64,000 bases of DNA from Patellaria atrata CBS 101060 (GCA_010093705.1 MU006107.1:232031-296030); one strand, 5' to 3'. Counted from the stretch's first letter, positions 11,401 through 21,772 are shown. Program-made: numbers and translations. The notes: a model not told the origin generated them from the letters alone.

Positions 11401-11911
11401 TGGTGTCGAACCTGTCGATCCCAGTGTGATGAAGCTCCCTCCCCGCCCTAAGAAAGCTCGTGTGCTTACCCGCCGTCTATTACAACGGGTCCTTCAATCA
11501 GCGTCAATAATTATGTTAGGAACCTTGGTTACATATATTCGCGAGATGAACGCAGATGGAGAGATAACGGCCCGCGATACAACCATGACATTCACCTGTT
11601 TTGTGCTATTCGATATGTTCAATGCACTGACTTGCAGGTCGGAAGGAAAGTCTGTTCTCAAAGGCGAGATTGGCTTCTTTTCTAATAAGATGTTCAATTA
11701 CGCTGTTGGGAGCAGTTTGGTAGGCCAGTTGATGGTAATATACTTCCCCCCTTTACAACGAGTCTTTCAAACCGAATCCCTCGGCATACTTGACCTCGCA
11801 CACCTTGTTGCTGTCGCCAGTTGTGTTTTCTGGCTCGATGAGGGGAGGAAATACTATGCTTCCCTGATCCGTGGGCGAAGGATAGGATCAGGTTACAGTA
11901 CCATTGTTTGA
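8462..11911 (+). CDS. PMR1: Golgi P-type Ca2+/Mn2+ ATPase PMR1 (SPCA type)
   Basis: Pumps Ca2+ and Mn2+ into the Golgi for glycosylation and secretion. Four exons, 8462-8596, 8660-9851, 9917-11248 and 11367-11911, give 1067 aa with phase preserved at every junction. Exon 1 encodes a 45-residue Ser/Pro-rich N-tail beginning [10 protein letters not shown], whose ATG is the first in its frame. Seen in order: cation-ATPase N-domain ([20 protein letters not shown]), TM1-2, A-domain with [13 protein letters not shown]4 with PEGLP near 397, DKTGT at about 440 (split by intron 2 and restored by splicing), the N-domain, TGDGVNDAP, and the C-terminal helices after [13 protein letters not shown]. Size, the PEGLPI site and lack of a calmodulin tail fit SPCA rather than SERCA or PMCA. 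Two Ser/Pro/Arg-rich inserts in the A-domain (GRSRSRSPF and a later [11 protein letters not shown]) are low-complexity and probably surface loops. Confidence 0.96.
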
Positions 11912-12222
11912 GTATGACTCTAAACTAGACTTCTAGTCCATAATGCAAATTTCTTCCGCTTGTACCATAATTGAGGATTTTACTGCAGTCCCATTGTCTT
12001 AGCGCACCGTGAGACCGTCTCTTCAACGAACATTTAAGGACCTTCCTCCTCCCAATTATTTTCTTCGCAAATTCCCTTTTCTCTCTAGACAGACCTACGC
12101 TCTCCCAATACACACAATCACACACTACTTTTTGTACCCCTATTCACGCCTACGGTATCATCACTACTGTACCATACCAGCACTCTCAATTGTACAGCAT
12201 ATATAGAGCTGTACAAGCGAAA
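11912..12222. other. Intergenic, PMR1 3' flank and promoter of the SRWA-repeat gene
   Basis: 311 bp. Pyrimidine-rich stretch at 12028-12210 just upstream of the next ATG, with TATATAGAG at 12200-12208 only about 15 bp before it. No gene. Confidence 0.5.
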
Positions 12223-12762
12223 ATGTCCTCTCCATCAGCTACCGCCTCTCAATCTCTCAGCCTCAGTGCCTCCAGGTGGGCTTGCTCTACTGAAGCAGCC
12301 GCCTCCACGCCCTCCGCCTCGCCCTCCTCTCCCGCGCCCACACAGGGTGGTCTCTCGGCCAGCAAATGGGCCGTACCCTCCGCCCCACCTCACTACGCTC
12401 CTCCCTCCGCCCCACAATCCAAAGTGGGTGTGAAGAATGGCCTCGAAGCCAGCAGATGGGCCTCGGCCTCCTCCTCCTCCTCCTCCTCCTCCTCCTCCTC
12501 CGTGCTTCCTCGCCGCACCCGACCCTCCTCCTCTCGCCGGACAAAGCCCGTGCCCTCCTCGACCTCCTCCTCCCCGGCCTCCTCCACCCCGGTCTCGCCC
12601 TCCTCATCCTCGTCCTCCCCTTCCCCTCCTGCGACTCCGGCCTGGGAGGAGGAAGATGACTTCCTCACGCGGGGCAATCCGACGTTCGGCAAGCGGATGC
12701 TCAAGGGTTCCGAGATCCCGCCCCCGGGCTTCGACCTGAAGTCCAGCAGGTGGGTGTGTTAG
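12223..12762 (+). CDS. Low-complexity Ser/Pro-rich protein with four SRWA motifs, 179 aa
   Basis: Single exon, first ATG at 12223. I do not recognise a domain. Nearly the whole protein is Ser, Pro and Ala, but it is punctuated by a repeated motif: LSASRWA (14-20), LSASKWA (44-50), LEASRWA (74-80) and a terminal LKSSRWV (172-178). The first three are spaced exactly 30 residues apart. A run of serines (82-93) is encoded by a CTC/TCC microsatellite. The C-terminal 40 residues are different: acidic then basic, with FLTRGNPTFGKRMLKGSEIP, and look like the conserved part. The pattern suggests a disordered scaffold displaying a short linear motif, a type of Trp motif I believe recurs in ascomycete proteins. 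The ligand is unknown. The coding strand is very pyrimidine-rich, unlike neighbouring genes. Confidence 0.7.
   Translation: MSSPSATASQSLSLSASRWACSTEAAASTPSASPSSPAPTQGGLSASKWAVPSAPPHYAPPSAPQSKVGVKNGLEASRWASASSSSSSSSSSSVLPRRTRPSSSRRTKPVPSSTSSSPASSTPVSPSSSSSSPSPPATPAWEEEDDFLTRGNPTFGKRMLKGSEIPPPGFDLKSSRWVC
12467..12501. repeat. (CTC)n trinucleotide microsatellite coding poly-Ser
   Basis: Uninterrupted CTC/TCC repeat of about 11 units inside the SRWA-repeat gene, encoding most of its Ser run. Likely length-polymorphic between strains. Confidence 0.9.
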
Positions 12763-13766
12763 TTTTTCGGCGTCGTCGCTGGTGTTTGTGTTTAGGTTTT
12801 TGGTTTGTGGTTTTGTGGGTCGCTTGGGTCGTTTTTGGGTCGTTTTTGGGTCGCTTGAATTGTTTTCGTGGGGTTTAGGTACGCTTGGTGTTTTTGTTGG
12901 GAATTCTTTTTTGGTACGGGCTGGACCGGTCTTTGGAGTTTTGGGTTGGACATGGATATATTATGGATACCCCTTTTGATGAATACTATTGTTGGAACCG
13001 TCGGACTTTTGATCTATACTATGCGTTGTGACGACGGTGCTGTTGCTGTACTGTCCCTACCGTGATTGTATAGGAGCAATTTCCCCTGATTGCTCTATAC
13101 TGTACTTGTACGGCCGAATTCTCTGGTTGTCCTCTGAGCCACTTGGTTCCCACACTATCTCTTTGCAAAATACCTTTTGCAGTTTTCTGTACACTACCCT
13201 TATGGTAGTTTCAACCGTCCAGGTTCTCGACATTTGGCCATCCTCCAGTATGGTTAATCAATAGTGTTTAGTATGGTTAACCAATAGTGTTTACGCGAGG
13301 CATCTCATGATATTTTTCACTTTCTACGTATGTGTTATACCTCAAGGGACATACCAATGTACTACAACTTTCCCGCAACTGGCGTACAGAGATTTCTCAA
13401 GTCCAGAACGTTCCCCCGAATGCACCGTACAGTTTCCTGAAACCAACCGCGTCCGTCCTAGGGCTGATGTTGGGCAGTACAAGAAAACACGGAGAGTAAC
13501 GCGCACAGACTTCTGTATACGATGAAGCTAGTATTCCCTACTTGCACTGAAGGTTTCTCGGTACTTTGACATACGCCGTACACATAACCTAAACCGGGTT
13601 GCTGGATTTCCCTCAATCCACTCGCCCTTCCGTGTGAACCATTACACCATAATTCAGCTCTGTACAATGACAGCACAAAACATGTACAGCTCTACCAAAA
13701 CAGACCAGATTGCTCATCACGGGAAACACTTATGCAAAATAAACCAACGCCAAATCTTCTCATGAC
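12763..13766. other. Intergenic between SRWA-repeat gene and PRI1 (convergent)
   Basis: About 1 kb. 12780-12960 is strongly G/T-rich on the plus strand, with four GGGTCGYTT units at 12817-12856, probably 3' UTR of the upstream gene. A 23-nt tandem duplication lies at 13248-13293. No coding sequence is supported. Confidence 0.6.
13248..13293. repeat. Perfect-length tandem duplication of a 23-nt unit
   Basis: Two adjacent copies of a 23-nt unit beginning GTATGGTTAA, 13248-13270 and 13271-13293, differing at one position (T/C). Confidence 0.85.
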
Positions 13767-15387
13767 TCAATACTCCATCCCATCCCTCTCTCTCTTGATG
13801 CTCGTCTTCTCACCCTTCAATAAACTCGACACAAACCCCTTAAAAAAGTCCACATACGGCTTCAACCTTGTCTTCTCCCAATCCTGGACTTTCTTCTCAC
13901 TATCATCCTTCTTCCAACTGTTTATATCCGCGAGCAATTCCGTTACAGTAGGTACATCCAACGGATCGAACTCCTCTACTCTGCGCACATCGATTGGTAC
14001 ACAGATTCTACCGGTCCCTGGATGCACGCAGAAAGGACTTTTGAGCAAATGGTTTAGTTTCTTAGAGACTTCAGCGTCGAGCCTGGGATATGTGTATTCG
14101 AGTATGACATCCTGCTTTGCTTGCATGAGCTTTTTTGTGTCGAGGTTAGGGTTTATTCCTGATTCAGCAAGAGTGTCGATGTCGTTCCATTTGGAGGTCG
14201 ACGAGCGGGAAGGCGCGGAGTCCCATTTCTTCTGTAAGGCGGAATTGAGTTGGGCGTCGGGGAGAAGTGTGAGCAGATGAGCAGCCTTTTTGGGGTTTTC
14301 CCATGGGTCCTGGTCGGCTAAAATGGACGTTGGGAAGAATTCCTTTAGGATGCGGAGACTGCGACTATACGAATGGGTCAGTAAGAAACATCGGGTCTTA
14401 GAAAATATACTACACTTACTCAAGATGAGGGTGTAGCGGCCGTCTGATGTTGACCTTTTTGCTGCTCTTATCACCACCTTTGACCAACTCTAGGTAGCCT
14501 GCGATAGCCCTTCTCTTCTGATCATCTAATTCTCTTGCCCTCTTATCACAAACCCAAGCGTGAGCACCACGACGACCAGAATATACCCACATAATATGCT
14601 TAAACCCGAAGTCGTCTTTCAGAGCCGCATCTACTACCTTGATGGCCATTGTAATGAACGTCCAGCACCGATGGCATATACTGGCACCAGTACAGCACGT
14701 ACGGATCTCATCATAATCAGTCATATCAATATCGAAAACTAGTTCTTTTGTGAGAGGGCGGAATGCAGCAGATTTGGGTAATGATTTACGCTCCCGAGGG
14801 TTTGTGGAGTAAACAGGACCTATCTCGAAACGGGTAGGAATCATATCCATACATTGTTTACGAAGCCTACTTCTATTAGCGGGACTATAGGCTTTTAGAA
14901 AGTACGATACGCACGTATCCGCTGTCTTGAATGACTGATAACGTAAATACACATCATTCTGGAGAGTAAACGCAAACTCTCGGTGTCGGAAGTCATTTGT
15001 ATCTTCTGGGTTCGGTGAGTGATTTAACCACTGGAACAGATATCGAAAGGGAAAGAGTCGCTGGTAGAACGCTCGCATCACATCGGAGTCTGAAAATCGT
15101 CCGAGGGATTGAGGCCTAAGTAAGGGTGAGTCTCTGATAGGATAACCCTGTTTCTAGACATACATAGGTTGTGAGGAGTCTTCTCCTTTGATTTGAGCCG
15201 GCGGTGCACTCGAAGAGTACTCATCCTCGTTGTCATCATCAAACATATCCTCCAGCTTGACGTTCTCCTTATTATCCTCCACGATGGTGCTCTGTGATAT
15301 GGTTTGTGATTGTGAAGGTTCATTTTGCAGAGATGGAGCATCTGGAAGAACCAGGTCTTCGTCTTGGGAATTTTCGGAATGAGGCAT
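13767..15387 (-). CDS. PRI1: DNA primase catalytic (small) subunit PRI1
   Basis: Synthesises RNA primers in the polymerase alpha-primase complex. Three exons, 15387-15164, 15115-14420 and 14364-13767, give 505 aa. Intron 1 is only 48 nt; its acceptor is TTACTTAG at 15116, because this keeps the frame into PQSLGRFSDSDVMRAFYQRL, while a nearer CAG would not. The N-terminus is an acidic disordered tail (MPHSENSQDEDLVLPDAP). The catalytic core shows FAFTLQNDVYLRYQSF, the metal-binding DxD in FDIDMTDYDEIR, a Cys-rich zinc knuckle CCTGASICHRCW and SGRRGAHAWVCDKRA. The C-terminal part has SPFCVHPGTGRICVPID, typical of eukaryotic PRI1. The start is shared with a divergent DUF1917 gene across 232 bp containing MBF-type sites. 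Confidence 0.95.
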
Positions 15388-15456
15388 TGTACAACTCAAT
15401 TTTTGCAGCTGGTGGTATTGGTGTTCTTTAAGAGTTCTTTGGAGGTTCGTGGGGCG

Positions 15457-15480
15457 ACGCGACGCGATAAACCTACGCGT
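15457..15480. promoter_or_regulatory. Triple MCB-like cluster (ACGCGA, ACGCGA, ACGCGT) in PRI1 promoter
   Basis: ACGCGA at 15457-15462, overlapping ACGCGA at 15462-15467, and the palindromic MCB ACGCGT at 15475-15480, 70-93 bp upstream of the PRI1 ATG. In yeasts MCB sites drive G1/S transcription of DNA-synthesis genes, including primase. The spacing and clustering make this the most credible regulatory site in the window. It may also influence the divergent DUF1917 gene. Confidence 0.6.
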
Positions 15481-15619
15481 ATTGGGCTTGAAGTGCTACG
15501 GCGGGCTAAACGGTGCATGACCGCCGACGTCACACGTAGTGCATGAGTCTTCTAGAACTTCTCCTATGAGGCTCAGAAACAAATTATACTATGTAGTGGA
15601 GAAAATCTGTCTTCTTATT

Positions 15620-16740
15620 ATGACGGTGGAAGGGGATATGGTATCAGGTGACGGTTGGATTTCAGATGAATCAAGCTTCTGTGGTAAGTATTTATACACT
15701 GAGCTCAGGAAATTACCTTAATTGTCTATCATCTAACTTTCAACTAGGTGACACAGAGATATCAACTTCCAAGAAGTTACGCCGAAATCTAGACATTCAA
15801 GAATATTGGACGAGACATCCAAAGTTGGTCAACGTTATTGCTCATTCTGCCATGTCTGCTTCAAGAATGGTAGAAACCGAAATGTGGAACCCTGGTGAAG
15901 GAGAACCGGATTGGCGTCAAGTGCATGAGACAATTCCCGAATTTCTCGAACGGTTACCGCCACTAGCAAGTACACGGGATGCTGTCGGCTCGTGGATATG
16001 GATTGCGAATCCGTACCCCGACAGGAAACGGCCTGATAATGCTGATCTAGCAGGCCTCACTGAAGGAGGCTCGAGACTTCTTGAAGCATACACTGAGATG
16101 AAAGAACAAGTAGAAAAGGAGAACGCTGGTAGAGCGAAGGGTATTATTACCCGCAAACTGACTCCTCAAAGGCAACAATTGAAGAATGAAATCTACAAGT
16201 TAGCAAAGGATAAAGGAGTGACCAGTGGCAAGGCGAGAAAACTTGCCCCTTCTATCAATTTCCCTAGCTAATAATTTCAAGTGGATGCTTTTCCCAATGG
16301 CGGCAGATGTCATAAGGACCTGGCGAGCAGTGTCTGAAGCTATCATTAATGCCAGACTTGGACCGAGTGCTAAAATTGCAACAATAGGTCCAGACAGAGA
16401 CCCAGCCGGAGGTCGCCTAATTTGCATCTATACGAAAGATTTCTCTGACGTCGACGACGTTCGGCGTGTTCTGAACGAGCTGGTACTGATGGGCCTCGTC
16501 AAAGCCGATGCCCCTAGAGGAATCTATTACAAAGCTGATGCATTGACGCACCTTGGGATTGAGTCCGGTAATGACTACGGACTTCAAGCAAGTTTGTACT
16601 CGAGCAAGGATATGTTAGCAGCTGCAAAACCTGGCAAAAAACGGCCTATAGAGGCGGTCGTTGAAAACAACGAGAAAGATCTCAAGGGCAAGAAGCCGAT
16701 GACGTTCGCAACATTCACCAAGTCTCGCCCCAAATGTTGA
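15620..16740 (+). CDS. DUF1917-domain protein (BLES03-related), 335 aa
   Basis: Three exons, 15620-15683, 15748-16232 and 16282-16740, give 335 aa. The start MTVEGDMVSGDGWISDESSF is the first ATG in frame after a stop-poor leader. Conserved parts I recognise from the DUF1917 family are SASRMVETEMWNPGEGEPDW, VHETIPEFLERLPPL, SWIWIANP, GSRLLEAYTEM, TSGKWMLFP, RLICIYTKDFSDVDDV and SGNDYGLQASLYSSKD. The last is followed by a basic Lys-rich tail. Function is unknown. Intron 2 appears to use a GC donor (CAAG/GCGAGA) with a TTTCAAG acceptor and a GCTAAT branch site. A GT donor 15 nt upstream (16218) would also be in frame but would delete the conserved VTSGK. Confidence 0.85.
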
Positions 16741-18504
16741 ACCTTTCCATATGCGCTCTGGTGTGGTTCCTGTTTTTTGCATCGTTATATTGCATTATAC
16801 CCAACCTGTGGCGGCCATGTGCTTCTTTGTTTTCATCTTCAGTTCTTCATGTCGGTAGTCTTAAATTTTCTTCTTCAATTGCGTGTTCTTGACAAGGTCT
16901 GACGCAACATCGAGTAATGAAAACCATATACATGCTTTAGGCAATTCTACTGACCAAGAGAAGAACTGGTGGCTATATTGTAGCAAGCGTCTTCGTGTCC
17001 GGTGACTAAAGCGTTAGGATATCGTGGAATTTCTATTACTCGATCGCCATTCTAGGGTTCTCCAGGGCATTCGAATCGTGTTCTTATTTCTCCAAGGTCA
17101 GTTACTAACATTCATATCGTTACAGCTATACTTCTACACATAGGACTTCTTCATATGCCTAGTGAAAGTCAGATCAGGAGTTTCCAAAAATAAAAATGAA
17201 AAATACAAACAGCTGAAGAGCGCAATAAAAGATTATGGAGGAAATGGATGCTATAGATTGCTGTGATTATCTCCGCGGTAGGTATTCGGTGTGGTTCGTT
17301 GTCGTCAATTACGCTACTCGATTGTTGGGTTCGGCAGAGGTTCTCGTTACTCGATCAGAAGCATATTGATCGAGTAATACAAAATCAAGTCAGACTAGCC
17401 GGAAAAAGGACCGGACATTCGCGTCAACCGAAGGACAATGGGGGTGCTTGCAGTCCGAAGGAGCTGAGCTGTAGGAGTACTTGTTCTTGTTCTTGTATAG
17501 TTCTATTGCAACCGCTGGATGCGACAGAGACATTGCAGGTACAAGTATACTACATGCAAACAATATACAAAGCTGGTGTACGTTTGGATTGAAGAGGAAG
17601 TTGTGTGGATGTGTATAAGGCTGAGGTGGGAAATTAAGGTTTGAGGTCTAGCCGGATTCACATGCACAGCGATAGCGGAGATTTCCACCTCACGGTCCCC
17701 CTTGGTCCTAACCCCTTGGCCATTGCTCTTTCCCAAGGGGACATTCCCGGTCTTTCTTATCATCTTATCAGTAAACCTCCGCCAAGACAATCAATCATAC
17801 TCTCTCCCATACCACCCGATACTTCAAGAGACCCTCTCACCCAACCAGTTAACCAGTTGGTAAGCTTCAATACACCGCTGCCGCTTTTAACCTACAGATC
17901 GAATCCGCAGACCCCCGTAATTTCCCCCGATAACCTCACATAGGCCCAACATAAATCCCTCTCACACACATAATCTGAACTTTTGCTACAATTTCCATCG
18001 AGTAAAGCCCCTCCACCAAGACCGTAATCTCACAGTCCGGAGGAGCCCCCACCATTTCTACGGATACGAGTAAGTGACAATACGGGTACCTGTTCTGCGC
18101 CACGTAGTGTGGGTCGAATCCGGAGCTCCCAGTAGTTGTGTAGTTTGAGCTCAAACAAGATGATCCCTTCAGCCATCTGTTTATCTGGCAATGTAGATAA
18201 GAGGCTCCTGTACCCCGGATTTTGGTCCTTGGTCTATTTCTGCGCTCAGTCACTTTCATTGTCTTCAGAACTACATCTTCAAGACCCGTGAAGACTCTTG
18301 AATATTTTCTTTGTTGTCTCACAACCATCATTGTGAGACGTGAACACCTTATCGTTTCTTTGCTTATCAGTTAGCACGCGGATCCGACCGGTTGCACTGC
18401 TTTGACCCTCTAGACAAGCAGCTCCTGCTCCCCATAAGCTCAAAGTAACCTCGCTCTTCCACAAAAGATTTTCCGTTAGGAAACTTTCTTTGACTTTAAA
18501 CATC
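16741..18504. other. Intergenic between DUF1917 gene and allantoinase
   Basis: About 1.8 kb without a recognisable gene. The right end carries four GATA sites (18181-18368). Short frames at 17263-18331 have no family features. Confidence 0.6.
18181..18368. promoter_or_regulatory. Cluster of four GATA-factor sites upstream of allantoinase
   Basis: AGATAA on minus at 18181-18186, GATAAG on plus at 18196-18201, GATAAG on minus at 18348-18353 and again at 18363-18368, all within 137-324 bp of the allantoinase ATG. AreA/NIT2-type GATA activators turn on purine-degradation genes under nitrogen limitation. Site function here is inference. Confidence 0.5.
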
Positions 18505-20147
18505 ATGGCTCCTCATGCTACCGGTAGTCCTGTTTTCAGTAGTCTGCTCTCCGATCCGCCAATCACTGTTCTGGCGTCGTCTCGAGCAGTTATTTCTGGT
18601 AGCCTTACTGAAGCAACCATTGTAATATCAACTTTAACCGGAAAGGTCACGTCGATATTCCACTCCGTTCTGCCACGTTCAGACTTTCCTTCAGGAACTC
18701 CCTATATTGACTACTCGCCGAAGATTCTTATCCCTGGGTTAGTAGATGCTCATGTGCATCTCAATGAGCCTGGACGTACGGAATGGGAAGGCTTCTGGAC
18801 TGGGACAAGAGCGGCTGCTTTTGGTGGTGTCACCACTGTAATTGATATGCCACTCAATGCTATCCCGCCTACCACTACCGTACAGGGTCTGAAAGAGAAG
18901 GTTGCTGCTGCCCAGGGTAAATGCTGGGTTGATGTCGGGTTCTACGGCGGAATTGTGCCTGGAAACGAGAATGAGTTGAAAGATCTCGTTAAGGAAGGTG
19001 TCAGAGGTTTCAAAGGTTTTCTCATAGACAGCGGAGTAGGTCACGGGACATCGCCGGTGAATCGTATATGTGCTAATTTTATCGTTCAGGTCGATGAATT
19101 CCCTGCGGTATCCGCGGAAGACATCCGCAAAGTCTTTAAGGAACTAGGAGATGAACCCACTACCGTCATGTTCCACGCGGAGATGATCCCTCCTATCACT
19201 GCGTCTGTTGGCGACGACGTGCAACACTCAGCCCCTCCCCTTGAACCAACCGGACCACTAACATCCTACCAAACATTCCTGGACTCTCGGCCCTCGTCTT
19301 TCGAGACCTATGCCATCTCGGAAATCCTCTCACTTGCACACTTAGCCCCTAGTCTACCTTTGCATATCGTCCATCTCTCCGCTATTGAGGCAATTCCCTT
19401 ACTCCGAGAAGCACGTGCGAACGGTGTGAAAATCACCGCAGAAACCTGCTTCCACTACCTCAGTCTTGCGGCAGAGAAGGTAGAGGAGGGTGATACACGC
19501 CATAAGTGTTGCCCACCTATCCGCACGCAGTCTAACCAAGACGGCCTATGGGATGAGATGCAGAGACCAGATGACAGTGTCATCAAGACTGTCGTGAGCG
19601 ATCACTCTCCTTGCACGCCAGATCTCAAGATGTTGCCTGCGCATCTCGCTGGAAAGTCCCCTGGAAAGACAGCTCCGGAAAACACAGATGGCGAGCATGG
19701 TGACTTTTTTGCTGCTTGGGGTGGAATCAGTAGTGTTGGACTTGGCCTAAGCATCCTCTGGACAGAAGGTCAGCAAAGGAAAATTACTATCGAGGACGTT
19801 GTGAAGTGGTGCTGTAGAAATACCGCAAAGCAGGTCGGACTCGAGCATGTCAAGGGTGACTTGGCCGTCGGATTCGATGGTGATGTTGCAGTATTCGACG
19901 ATGACGCAACTTTTGTAGTAAGTCTTGTACTTGATACATTAAAATTCAAAAGCTAAATAAGGCGTAATAGGTGGAGCATAACACTATGCTATTCCGCAAC
20001 AAGTGTTCTCCATATGAGAACAAGACCCTCAAAGGCGTCGTTAAGGAAACCTGGGTCCGTGGCCGCAAGGTATTCACGCGGGAATCCGGGTTCGGCGAGA
20101 AGACCGGCCCGACAGGGAAGTTGTTGCTCGAGCCGAGAAAAGCTTGA
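18505..20147 (+). CDS. Allantoinase (purine catabolism)
   Basis: Hydrolyses allantoin to allantoate, a step in using purines as a nitrogen source. Three exons, 18505-19035, 19090-19917 and 19971-20147, give 511 aa. It is an amidohydrolase-fold enzyme. Metal ligands seen are H83-x-H85 in DAHVHLNEPGRTEWEG, the carboxylated-Lys region GVRGFKGFLIDSG, His in VMFHAEM, His in PLHIVHLS and Asp in VVSDHSPC. Exon 3 restores the conserved end MLFRNKCSPYENKTLKGVVK then ETWVRGRKVF. Intron 1 (19036-19089, 54 nt) has no stop and keeps frame, so it can be missed; removing it gives the conserved SGVDEFPAVS junction. Intron 2 uses GTAAGT at 19918. The start at 18505 is the first ATG in frame. Confidence 0.95.
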
Positions 20148-20783
20148 AGAAATCATAGGTCAATATTCTCGGCAGGAGGATTTGAGTTTGTGGCGTTCAG
20201 CATAGAGTTCGGCGTTGCATGGGTCGACCCAGTGATAACCTGATAGAAAGGTATGATCTCTGCATTATGCATACGATGGGACGGAATAATGAGTGTAATG
20301 ATTTCAAAGGCCCAGCGATATCAGTTCAGGGCGGCTATATTTCGGAAGGTAGAATATCTAGTACATGAATTACCGATCTAAAAGCTCTACTGATCCGTGA
20401 ACGATCAACCGACAACTTACGCTTGTTGTATCTACTCCATCTGCAACGTATTCCCGACACCGCAGTTCTTTGGGAGTTTGGTCCAAGCCACTTGGTACTG
20501 ACTGGGTACGTCATTCCGAGTCCTCGAATGATAATCCATCCCGGGAACGAGAACGACGTTGGGCGACCCTGCTACCTGACCCATTCAGAGAACTTACCCT
20601 CTATATCCAACACTTGAAAGCCTTGTCACGCATAGGAACACGAATTGAATGGTATGACTCACTCGTGAGGAAAAATATGTAGCTCTGACCTCGCCATACC
20701 ACTACTCTGCCAGTGGTGTTGCCTCTCCCTACAACACGCTCTGTCCGTAATAGTATTCGTTGTATATAGCATATCACACCTGC
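20148..20783. other. Intergenic between allantoinase and kinase-like gene
   Basis: 636 bp; short open frames only, no recognised feature. Confidence 0.5.
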
Positions 20784-21772
20784 ATGATAGGACCACCGTT
20801 CCAAATGTGCGTTCTATCCTCCATACTCGATGCTCTGAGAGGTATCTTCACCGCATCCGAACCGCCCAAACCAGTGGTCTCAAACACCCCGAAAATCATT
20901 CACATAATCGGTACACAGCCCCTTTCCACTACCCCATCGCTCTACTCTATCTAACCCCCCCAAGTACTCCCGCAGCGGGTAAAGATGAGATATGCGTCCG
21001 CATGCGCGACGGCCTATTCCCTCTATCACATTTCCGTCGGCGACGTGCTCCGAGCCGCAAAAGCCGACCCTAATAACCCCGCCGGACGGGAAATCGCGGG
21101 ATACATGCAACGTGGAGAGTTGATCCCGCCCTCACTGTCGTACCCGCTGTTCAAGGAGAGGATTGAAGCGGAGGTGAGGAAGGGGGCAGGAAGGGTGCTG
21201 GAGGATTGGCTGCCGAGGGATGTGCGGCAGATGAGGACGTGGGAGAGCTTGGTGAGTGCGTATCTTACTTACGTATACTAAATACCCGGGAGAAAGTTGA
21301 TGTTGGGGGATGTAGGTTCAGCGGCCCGATCTGGTGCTCTGGGTTAACGCTCCGATTGAAGTCGCGAGGGAGGAGAATCGACGGATCCTCCTGAAACTGC
21401 AGACTGGTGAAACGGAGTGGGTTGAAGAGCGGCTGAGGGAGTTTGAGGAGGAGAGTGAGCCCTTATTGGCGGAGTATAGGAAGCAGAGAGTTCTTCTTGA
21501 GGTGAGTGCTTTGAGAAGGACTATCGTGCGGTTAATGCTAATGGTAGAAGATACCTAAGCGTATCACGATCGAAGAGTCGTATTGTATGGTTGTGAGTGC
21601 GTTATCGAAGGACAGACGATGGGCGAAGATTATTTTGGAGTCCCAGGGGCTCCTAGGGGTGGCGATGGATCGGCTGAGATGGGCATCTCCACTCGAACAT
21701 ATTGTACAGCAAACATCTAGATACTCCACTTACAGTTGCAAGAATAATGTATATTTCTGTAAAGATCTTTAG
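20784..21772 (+). pseudogene. Adenylate/UMP-CMP kinase-like gene with disrupted P-loop
   Basis: Four apparent exons: 20784 (or ATG 20805)-20910, 20965-21251, 21316-21501 and 21551-21772. The family is clear from PKIIHIIG, then YHISVGDVLRAAKADPNNPA, REIAGYMQRGELIPPSLSYP and RPDLVLWVNAPIEVARE. The Walker A motif is visible as TPAAGKDEICVRMRDGLF at 20966-21019 but lies out of frame. With the only GT donor (20911), splicing enters exon 2 one base out, and the frame returns through one extra base near 21020-21027. The net frame stays open, but 19 residues covering the P-loop are read in the wrong frame. The NMP-binding motif is also altered (DWLPRD for the usual DGFPRD) and exon 4 resembles nothing I know. 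Either two compensating indels in a decaying gene, or assembly errors. An intact kinase elsewhere in the genome would be expected. Confidence 0.6.

Noticed and set aside
12287-12739. Several open frames on both strands over the SRWA-repeat gene
   Set aside because: All are products of the CTC/TCC low-complexity coding sequence; only the chosen frame has a recurring non-trivial motif and a structured C-terminus.
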